This document shows, in pieces, positions 6,519 to 11,948 of a DNA stretch of 14,513 nucleotides. The notes under the pieces are model-generated. The model made no database searches. It worked only from the letters and a program-made list of their open reading frames with translations, and was not told where the DNA came from. This DNA is from CAYVWB01 sp964455395 (GTDB lineage Bacteria > Desulfobacterota > Desulfovibrionia > Desulfovibrionales > Desulfovibrionaceae). The stretch spans positions 1 to 14,513 of the forward strand of contig CAYVWB010000095.1 of the NCBI GenBank assembly GCA_964455395.1. The letters run 5' to 3'. Each line of letters begins with the position of its first letter. Within the stretch, counting starts at the first letter, position 1. Position numbers and translations under genes: made by a program.

Positions 6519-6719
6519 CCCGGCGCCGTCGTTCGGGTGACGCCTGCGTGGGCGAGCTGCTCCATGACGAGCGCGGAAGCCGGCCGCTCGGGGTGCGCCG
6601 AATCGTGGCGGTCCTGATCGGAAGCGTCGTCGCATGGCGTCGCAGGTCATGTCTCTATGGTGTGGATGTCTGCGTGGCCGGGATGATCCCCGCGTTCTTG
6701 GCCCCCCGGGGCATGCCCG
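6519..6719. other. Rest of the gap between ilvE and the second glycosyltransferase
   Basis: No convincing gene here. Short GC hairpins lie close to the glycosyltransferase stop: GGGAT-G-ATCCC near 6680-6690, GCCCC-CC-GGGGC (6701-6712), and the palindrome GGGCATGCCC overlapping it. They could help end transcription, but none has a U-tract. Confidence 0.3.
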
Positions 6720-8330
6720 TTACGACCCGGAACGGAGCCTGTCACGGAGAAGACGCGCCGGCGACGTGAGCGCCCGACCCAGTCGGTAGGGGATGCTCGC
6801 GCGCACTCCGGCCAGCTCCTCGCGCAGGGCGTCGCGTTCGACCGCCGCCTGATGCAATCGCGTCAGTTCGGCGTCCCGTTCGGTCAATTCGGCGTGGGCT
6901 GCGCGCTGGTACGCCTCGAAAAGTCGCGGGGTGCAGCTGGGCCCAAGGAAGGCGGGGCTTTCTGCGGCTGACGGAGCGGCGGCCGGGGCGGCGGCCGGGG
7001 CGGCGGACGCGACGCGATGCATGGCCTCGAAGAGTTCGAGGTAGGTTTGCGTCTGAACCGCAGGGTCGCAGTGTCGCTCCACATGGCTGCGTGCGCGACG
7101 ACCCATGGCTTCCAGCCGTTCCGGCGCGGCCCCCAGGTCGACCAGAGCCTCGCCCAGCGCGTGGGCGTCGCCGGCAGGAACCAGCCGTCCCGTGGCGCCG
7201 TCTTCGATGAAGTCCGCCATGCCCCCCGCGGCGAAGGCCAGCACCGGGACGCCGCAGGCCATGGCCTCCACCATGGTGTTGGGCAGGTTGTCCTCCAGGG
7301 AGGGCAAGACGAAGAGGTCCGCGGCGGCGTAGGCGGCCGCCAAGGCGGCGTCCCCATGGAGCGCGCCGAGATCCGTGCGGGGCAGCGCGGCCAAAGCCTC
7401 TGTCTGCAACAAGGGCGAGGGCGGACCGAAAGTGAGCAGTCGGACCGCCGGGGCGTCTTTCAGACGCGTCCGGGAATCGAGGAAGTGGGCCAGCGCAGCC
7501 GCAAGTTCCGGCAAGCCCTTGCGGCGTTCGTCCGAGAGACTGGAGCCGCAGCAGAACACCACGGCCTCCGGCGGCAGACCGAGGGCGGCCTTGGCGGCCG
7601 CTTTGCCTTTGGCAGGGGGCGCATAGGCATGCAGATCCAGGCTGTTGTGGATGGTCGCCACCCGCGCGCCACCGAGCAGCGGGCTGCGGCGCGCGCATTC
7701 GGCGAGCCAGCGGGAGGGGCTGACGAATGCGAGGCGTTGCGTCAGCGATGTGGTCCAGAGAGCGCGCTTGCGGGCCAGCGTCTCCGCAGGCAGGCCACGG
7801 TCGCAAGCCAATTGCGGGCACGGCGCGCAGTCCGCCAACCAGCCTTCGCAGCCGGCGTCGTAGTGGCAGCCTCCGGTGAGCGGGTTTTGATCGTGCAGCG
7901 TCCAGACCACGGGCTTCACGGCCAGCAGCCGCGCCACGGTCTCCGGCGTGGCGAACTCCGCCACCCAGTGGAGGTTCACCACATCAGCCGCGGCGATGGG
8001 CGCGAAACCGGCAAGGTCGAAGCCTTCCGTGGGCAGGGAGAAAAACGTGTTGGTGCGTTCGGAACGATTGGCCTCCACCTCCTCGCGCAGCAGTCGGCGC
8101 AGAACGGGCCGCGCTCGGGTGAGGGCGTCGAGCGCTCCGAGAGCGTCCGTCCCTTGCTCCTCGCTCGACCCCGCGCCGGCAAGGTGTTCGATGGGTTCGT
8201 CCGGGACGGTCCGGTAGCGGACCACGTAGGTGGAGCGCACGCCCTCGGCGAGCAGAGCGCGGTGCAGCCGCAACGCCATGAGCGGGGCCCCTCCGCGGGC
8301 GTCCAGTGTGCTGACCACGGCCACGCGCAT
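6720..8330 (-). CDS. Glycosyltransferase, GT4-like, with C-terminal coiled-coil extension
   Basis: A 536-residue GT-B glycosyltransferase, probably for surface polysaccharide or O-antigen-like glycan; the sugar cannot be deduced. N-terminal MRVAVVSTLDARGGAPLMALRL is the usual first strand and Gly-rich loop. VNLHWVAEF (118-126) and VVWTLHDQNPLTGGCHYDAGC (141-161) with C155, C161, C168 and C171 match the Cys-rich patch of WcaC-like GT4 enzymes and may bind a metal. FVSPSRW (202-208) and HNSLD (228-232) precede the donor domain. PSLEDNLPNTMVEAMACG (343-360) carries the donor-binding Glu residues, followed by GVPVLAFAAGGMADFIEDG. After an Ala-Pro linker (about 441-460) come a charged helix and SIPYRLGRALTSPARLLRD, a tail seen in many glycan-assembly GTs. 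The start at 8330 has GGAG eight bases upstream. It is divergent from the DUF3426 gene and its neighbours do not form a polysaccharide cluster. Confidence 0.88.
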   Translation of the reverse strand: MRVAVVSTLDARGGAPLMALRLHRALLAEGVRSTYVVRYRTVPDEPIEHLAGAGSSEEQGTDALGALDALTRARPVLRRLLREEVEANRSERTNTFFSLPTEGFDLAGFAPIAAADVVNLHWVAEFATPETVARLLAVKPVVWTLHDQNPLTGGCHYDAGCEGWLADCAPCPQLACDRGLPAETLARKRALWTTSLTQRLAFVSPSRWLAECARRSPLLGGARVATIHNSLDLHAYAPPAKGKAAAKAALGLPPEAVVFCCGSSLSDERRKGLPELAAALAHFLDSRTRLKDAPAVRLLTFGPPSPLLQTEALAALPRTDLGALHGDAALAAAYAAADLFVLPSLEDNLPNTMVEAMACGVPVLAFAAGGMADFIEDGATGRLVPAGDAHALGEALVDLGAAPERLEAMGRRARSHVERHCDPAVQTQTYLELFEAMHRVASAAPAAAPAAAPSAAESPAFLGPSCTPRLFEAYQRAAHAELTERDAELTRLHQAAVERDALREELAGVRASIPYRLGRALTSPARLLRDRLRSGS

Positions 8331-8629
8331 GGGCCAGGCTCCGGGCTTGCTTGCTGGTTGATGGGTGGAAGGCGAGCTCAGGCGACGCCTTTGCGGCCGA
8401 CTGTCCCGACTGTCCCTAGTGGGCCCATTCGACGAGGACCTGGAGGTGGGAAGCCGCCGGGTCTTCCCGGCGCGGGCGCTTCGGAAACTCCACTATCAGA
8501 AGGCCGTGACCCTCGCAACGCGGCTGGGGTTGGGGCGTCACGCAAAAAAACCTGGACAGGCGAAGCGGCGCAAGCCACATTGGGAGGGTGTGACCGAAGA
8601 CGAGTTGGGGATTGATCGAGGAGGAGCTC
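8331..8629. other. Divergent gap between glycosyltransferase and DUF3426 gene
   Basis: This 299-bp gap must hold start signals for both divergent genes. I found no convincing -35/-10 pair on either strand. Notable sequence: a run of seven A (about 8542-8550) in very GC-rich DNA, reading CCAGGTTTTTTT on the minus strand, and GGGAGG followed by TGTGACC near 8581-8593. An open minus-strand frame (8416-8631) crosses it and is discussed as a finding, not called as a gene. Confidence 0.4.
8619..8626 (+). promoter_or_regulatory. Strong ribosome-binding site deciding the DUF3426 start
   Basis: AGGAGGAG ends 3 bp before ATG 8630; its AGGAGG core (8619-8624) has 5-nt spacing. It fixes the start at this ATG rather than the TTG at 8612 or the ATG at 8690. 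Confidence 0.8.
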
Positions 8630-9535
8630 ATGGACCACTCTGTACGCGCCCGTCGCGAATTCCCTGCTGCGAATGCGGGCGTCGGCGGAATGTCTCTCAC
8701 CAGCGCCTCCCGGCGCGCCGGCGCGCCCGTCTCATGCAGGCGATCCGGTCTCGGCGGGGGCAAGGCGCTCGCCTTGCTTGCTCTCGTCGCATGCTGCCTG
8801 GCGTGGGGATGCGCGGCCGGCGACGCCGGACCCACCAAGGATCCCTGGCAGACGCCGGAACAACCCACGGCGCAAGCGCCTGCGCCCGAGGCGACGCCCC
8901 CCGTGGAGCCGCCGGCCACGACGGCTGGTCCCGAGCCGGGTCCCGAGCCGGGTCCCGAACCGGGTCCGACGCCAAGTCCGGAGCCAATGACCGGAACGGC
9001 GCCTGCGCCCCCCTTCGAGCCCCCGGCGCCCGACGCCTCCCGGCCTCCCGCATCCTCCGCGGAGACTGACGCCAAGGATTTCGGCTTCCGCAACGTGCGG
9101 CAGTATTTCGTCGCCAACGAGGCCATGGGCAAGGTCTTGGTGGTGGAAGGCTTCGTCCTCAACAATACGGAAACACCCAAGGATTTCATCACGGTGGAAG
9201 CGACCCTCTTCGATGACGCCGGCGTCCCCTTGACGTCCAAGCGCATCGTCGCCGGCGTCACCGTGCCCTTGAATCAACTGGAGCGGTTCAGCCGTGACGA
9301 CCTCGAAGGCCTGCTCAACGACGAAGTGGGCATCTTCATGACCAATGTGAACATCCGCACCGGCCAGCAGGTGCCGTTCATGATCCTCTTCTACGAGCCC
9401 CCGGAGAACGTCGCAGAGTTCGCCGTGGAGGTGGTGAACGCCCAGGAGAGCGAGGCGGCTGCGGTGGACGACCCCGGGGCGGCCGCGCTCTCCCGGGCCT
9501 TGCAAGCGGCGCTGGCGGCGCAGGCGGCCTCCTGA
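8630..9535 (+). CDS. DUF3426-like protein, predicted exported lipoprotein
   Basis: A 301-residue protein of unknown function. Residues 1-44 are a long basic leader, followed by the hydrophobic KALALLALVACCLAWGC; LVAC at 52-55 is a good lipobox, with C61 an alternative. Residues 66-148 are a Pro/Glu-rich spacer containing PEPG repeats. Residues about 149-272 form the folded domain: FRNVRQYFVANEAMGKVLVV, EGFVLNNTETPKDFITVEAT, LFDDAGVPLTSKRIVAGVTV, and a VPFMILFYEPPE segment. This pattern matches, from memory, the DUF3426 proteins of Desulfovibrio-type bacteria. Those usually carry an N-terminal zinc ribbon and a transmembrane helix; here no ribbon is present and a lipoprotein-like signal replaces it. 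The unusually long n-region might mean the true start is M21 (ATG 8690), but the ribosome-binding site argues for 8630. It ends 2 bp before the nitroreductase start. Confidence 0.8.
   Translation: MDHSVRARREFPAANAGVGGMSLTSASRRAGAPVSCRRSGLGGGKALALLALVACCLAWGCAAGDAGPTKDPWQTPEQPTAQAPAPEATPPVEPPATTAGPEPGPEPGPEPGPTPSPEPMTGTAPAPPFEPPAPDASRPPASSAETDAKDFGFRNVRQYFVANEAMGKVLVVEGFVLNNTETPKDFITVEATLFDDAGVPLTSKRIVAGVTVPLNQLERFSRDDLEGLLNDEVGIFMTNVNIRTGQQVPFMILFYEPPENVAEFAVEVVNAQESEAAAVDDPGAAALSRALQAALAAQAAS
8927..8968 (+). repeat. 12-bp tandem repeat encoding Gly-Pro-Glu-Pro
   Basis: The unit GGTCCCGAGCCG occurs at 8927-8938, 8939-8950 and 8951-8962 (one GAG to GAA change), with a half copy to 8968. It encodes the GPEP spacer of the DUF3426 protein between its membrane anchor and folded domain. 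Copy number may vary between strains. Confidence 0.85.
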
Positions 9536-9537
9536 CC

Positions 9538-10500
9538 ATGCCCTCGCACGTCTTGCGCGAACAAGCGCCCGCCGTGGGCCCCGTGACCACGGTGGTGGAC
9601 GAGACGCTCTGCATCGGGTGCGGCCAGTGCATCGCCGTGTGCCCCTCGCAGACGCTTTCCATGGTCGAGGACAAGGCCCGTGTCACCGGTGAAAAATCGC
9701 TCCAGTGCGGACATTGCGAGGCTGTCTGTCCTGTGGAGGCCATCCGCGTGGAAGGCCTGGATCGTGACATCGCCGCGCCGGTTTCCTTCCCCGCGAAGAC
9801 GACGTGGTCGCCGCCGGGTCACGGCGGCCCGGAAGCCGCGGCGACGCTCCATCAGCTGCTGCTCTCGCGTCGTTCTTGCCGGAATTTCACATCCTCGGAA
9901 GTGCCGCGGCACTTGTTGGACGACCTGGTGCGCTTCGCCGTGACGGCGCCGTCCGGGACCAACAGCCAGCGTTGGACGTTCTCCATTCTCCCGGACCGGC
10001 GCGCCGTGGCGCATATGGCGAACCTGGTGGCGGACTTTTTCGGAAAACTCAACCGCATGGCCGAGAAACCCTGGCTGCGGGCCGCCCTGAAGCTGACGGG
10101 GAAGCCCCAGCTGCAGGAATACCGTCACAACTATTATGACGCGGTGGAGCGCGCCTTGACCGAATGGCGTCAGGACGAGAAGGACCGCCTCTTCCACGGC
10201 GCGCCGGCGGCCATCCTTGTCGGGACGACGGCAGGCGCCAGCTGCCCCGCCGAAGACTGTCTGCTCGCCGCACAGAACATGCTGCTGGGCGCCCATGCCC
10301 TGGGCCTGGGCACGTGTCTGGTGGGCTATGCCGTGGCGGCCATGCATGAAGACCCCGCCATCGCACGCACCCTCGGTCTGCCCACGGAAAAGCAAGGCGA
10401 GACCATCCACGCCGTGATCGCGGTGGGTTGGCCGGACGAAACCTACCGCGCGGTCTGTGGCCGCCGGACGCCCCTGGTGCGAGAGGTGACGGCGCCGTGA
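9538..10500 (+). CDS. Ferredoxin-nitroreductase fusion protein
   Basis: A 320-residue redox protein joining an N-terminal bacterial ferredoxin domain (about 16-75) to an FMN-dependent nitroreductase domain (about 100-320). The first cluster motif is CIGCGQCIAVCP (C25, C28, C31, C35). The second is SLQCGHCEAVCP, where the first cysteine position is Ser54 and only C57, C60 and C64 remain. The nitroreductase part shows the FMN-phosphate motif SRRSCRNF (110-117), APSGTNSQRWTF (137-148), LLAAQNMLLGAHALGLGTCLVGY, and the C-terminal GETIHAVIAVGWP. The family passes electrons from ferredoxin-type clusters to FMN to reduce nitro, quinone or flavin-like substrates; the physiological substrate is unknown. 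The ATG is 2 bp after the DUF3426 stop without a separate Shine-Dalgarno sequence, and its stop overlaps the next gene, so all three are coupled. Confidence 0.93.
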   Translation: MPSHVLREQAPAVGPVTTVVDETLCIGCGQCIAVCPSQTLSMVEDKARVTGEKSLQCGHCEAVCPVEAIRVEGLDRDIAAPVSFPAKTTWSPPGHGGPEAAATLHQLLLSRRSCRNFTSSEVPRHLLDDLVRFAVTAPSGTNSQRWTFSILPDRRAVAHMANLVADFFGKLNRMAEKPWLRAALKLTGKPQLQEYRHNYYDAVERALTEWRQDEKDRLFHGAPAAILVGTTAGASCPAEDCLLAAQNMLLGAHALGLGTCLVGYAVAAMHEDPAIARTLGLPTEKQGETIHAVIAVGWPDETYRAVCGRRTPLVREVTAP

Positions 10501-11039
10501 CGCGTCGTCCACCACGCCGCGCCGCGTTCCTTTCCATCACTGGCGTCGTGTTCTTCCTGCTGACCATGTCGCCCCCCATGAACGAGACCACGCCAGGCGC
10601 GACTCACGCGAATCATGAACAGGGGACCGCCCGCGCCGCCGAGTCCTCCATGCGCCATGACGGGACGCCTGGCGAAGGCCCAAGCCTTGAACCGTGCCCG
10701 ACGTCGCCCAACTGCGTCTCCAGCATGGCTCGGCAAGGGGGCAGGCAGGTGGCGCCCCTGGCCTTCGAAGGGGAAGCCGACCTCGCCTGGGAGACCCTTC
10801 GCCAAGCCCTCCCCCGGGTGGACGGCTTCCACGCTCTGGAGCGGGAAGGCCCCGGCTTCCTCCACGCGGTCTTCCGCACCCCCCTGGGCTTCAAGGACGA
10901 CGTGACCTTCAGTCTGGCCGCCGGGGAGGGCGTGGTCCATGTCCGCTCGGCTTCCCGGCTGGGGTACTGGGACCTCGGCAAGAACCGACGCCGGGTGGAG
11001 CGGTTGCGCGAGACACTGCCCCCGCCTTTCCTGCGCTGA
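10497..11039 (+). CDS. DUF1499 family protein with N-terminal membrane segment
   Basis: A 180-residue protein of unknown function. The DUF1499 signature is clear: LEPCPTSPNCVSS (64-76), then VAPLAFEGEADLAWETL, FLHAVFRTPLGFKDDVTFSL, and RSASRLGYWDLGKNRRR (150-166). A basic N-terminus MTRRPPRR followed by a hydrophobic stretch (about 9-23) is a signal peptide or membrane anchor. A Cys-free variable spacer follows to about residue 60. The start is taken as GTG 10497, which overlaps the nitroreductase TGA (GTGA) and has AGAGGTGA upstream; a longer TTG start at 10428 would discard this coupling and bury the signal. It is the last gene of the DUF3426-nitroreductase-DUF1499 trio; the linkage suggests a shared cell-envelope or redox role, but this is unproven. 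Confidence 0.9.
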   Translation: MTRRPPRRAAFLSITGVVFFLLTMSPPMNETTPGATHANHEQGTARAAESSMRHDGTPGEGPSLEPCPTSPNCVSSMARQGGRQVAPLAFEGEADLAWETLRQALPRVDGFHALEREGPGFLHAVFRTPLGFKDDVTFSLAAGEGVVHVRSASRLGYWDLGKNRRRVERLRETLPPPFLR

Positions 11040-11094
11040 CTTTCGCCGCGTGCGGCGGCATGGCGTCTTTCGTCGCGTGCGGCGGCATGGCGTC
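11040..11094 (+). repeat. 27-bp tandem repeat with internal hairpins, directly after DUF1499 stop
   Basis: Two head-to-tail copies (11041-11067 and 11068-11094) differ at one base only (CGCCGCG versus CGTCGCG). Each copy contains CGCCG-CGTG-CGGCG (or CGTCG-CGTG-CGGCG), a 5-bp stem with a 4-nt loop. The single change keeps the stem through a G-U wobble in the plus-strand RNA. The array begins one base after the stop codon and has no U-tract. It may end or protect the mRNA of the upstream operon. Confidence 0.8.
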
Positions 11095-11134
11095 CCCAAT
11101 CGTTTCGCGATGTCCAATGAATCCAGCAGACCCG

Positions 11135-11158
11135 GCGCCCCAGGGCCTCTTCGGGCGC
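11135..11158 (+). terminator. GC hairpin downstream of the DUF1499 operon (weak terminator candidate)
   Basis: GCGCCC (11135-11140) and GGGCGC (11153-11158) form a 6-bp stem with a 12-nt loop. It lies in the 303-bp gap between DUF1499 and the next gene and is not followed by T residues. The rest of this gap shows a lone TATATGGG patch (about 11190-11197) with no matching -35 box. Confidence 0.25.
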
Positions 11159-11342
11159 GTCCACAGACGGCTTGCCAAACCCCGCCAGTATATGGGATGA
11201 ACATGGCGACGCACGGGGCGCCGGCTGGTCTCGCAACGCAATGCAGACCGCCGTGAACTCCGCAATCGCTGTCTTCCAGGCCGCACTCCGTCCCGAAGCC
11301 CCGCATGGTACGACCCGAGCCCATTCTCGTGAGGAAGCCTTC

Positions 11343-11747
11343 ATGAACGAGCTGGACGCCTTTCTGGCGCAATGGACCGACACTGAAAGCCGCAACAAAG
11401 CCGCCTTCGAGCGCCTGCTGAACACCCTGAAGTCCCTGGACGGCGTGGCGCTTGCGCTGAACGCGCGGCCCGGCGTGAGCTACTCCCTGCGCGTCTCGCA
11501 TCCCGACCAGCAGGACCGGGCGCTCTTCGCCATGGTGGACGTCATCGACGACGACCCGGCGAACCGCTGGCTCTCCGTCTGCTTCTACCGCGATCTGGTG
11601 ACGGACCCCGAAGAGCTCGGCGACGAAGTGCCCGAAGGGCTGTTGGGCGAGGACGCCATCTGCTTCGACGTGGACGCTTACGAAGAAGATCTCTTGACCT
11701 ACGTGGAGACGCGGCTCAAGGAAGCCCACGCCGCGGCTGCGCCGTGA
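11343..11747 (+). CDS. Conserved-looking hypothetical protein, 134 aa
   Basis: I do not recognise a named family. The protein starts MNELDAFLAQWTDTESRNKAA, has a charged helical first part (1-33), then a mixed alpha/beta core with ALNARPGVSYSLRVSHP, LFAMVDVIDDDPANRWLSVCFY, and TDPEELGDEVPEGLLGEDAICF, and ends in an acidic helix (EEDLLTYVETRLKEAH). It is soluble, strongly acidic, and has no signal peptide. Similar proteins with a RPGVSYSLR and VDVIDDDP pattern seem familiar from sulfate reducers, but no function is known to me. The start ATG 11343 has GAGGA six to seven bases upstream; longer frames to 11172 lack this. Good codon structure and its own ribosome-binding site support a real gene. 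It converges on the kinase gene across a 201-bp gap. Confidence 0.82.
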   Translation: MNELDAFLAQWTDTESRNKAAFERLLNTLKSLDGVALALNARPGVSYSLRVSHPDQQDRALFAMVDVIDDDPANRWLSVCFYRDLVTDPEELGDEVPEGLLGEDAICFDVDAYEEDLLTYVETRLKEAHAAAAP

Positions 11748-11948
11748 TCGCGTTGGCGCGGCGCTGAGCCACTGCCCCTTTGTCCCAACCCCGAAGAGCG
11801 CGGCTGGGGGCGGAGCGCGCCCCGTCCGCGCAGGTCCGCCAGCCCATCGGGAAGGAGGCGCCGGCCGGGCTCCGCACGAAGGGCCGCGGCGTCGGCCGTT
11901 CCTCCCTGGGCGGTCGGCCGTGCGCCGAGAGCGCCCGACGCGAACGCG

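Noticed and set aside
6548..6769. 73-aa plus-strand frame in the gap upstream of ilvE
   Set aside because: It runs into the 3' end of the minus-strand glycosyltransferase and has no ribosome-binding site or recognisable pattern.
7017..8615. 532-aa plus-strand open frame
   Set aside because: Antisense to the second glycosyltransferase; the translation is Arg/Gly/Gln-rich with no motifs.
10428..10496. Longer TTG start for the DUF1499 protein
   Set aside because: The GTG at 10497 overlaps the upstream stop (GTGA), has a ribosome-binding site and places the hydrophobic segment at the N-terminus as expected.
9391..10515. 374-aa minus-strand open frame
   Set aside because: Antisense to the ferredoxin-nitroreductase gene, which has clear motifs.
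11040..11094. CRISPR array from the tandem 27-bp units
   Set aside because: The two copies are directly adjacent with no spacer, and there are only two of them.
10443..11729. 428-aa minus-strand open frame
   Set aside because: Covers DUF1499 and the 134-aa gene in antisense; the plus-strand genes have family motifs and ribosome-binding sites.
11748..11948. Bidirectional terminator between the convergent genes
   Set aside because: Only a weak 5-bp stem (GCGGA/TCCGC, 11810-11829) and a GTCGGCCGT direct repeat are visible, with no T-run on either strand; not enough to call a terminator.
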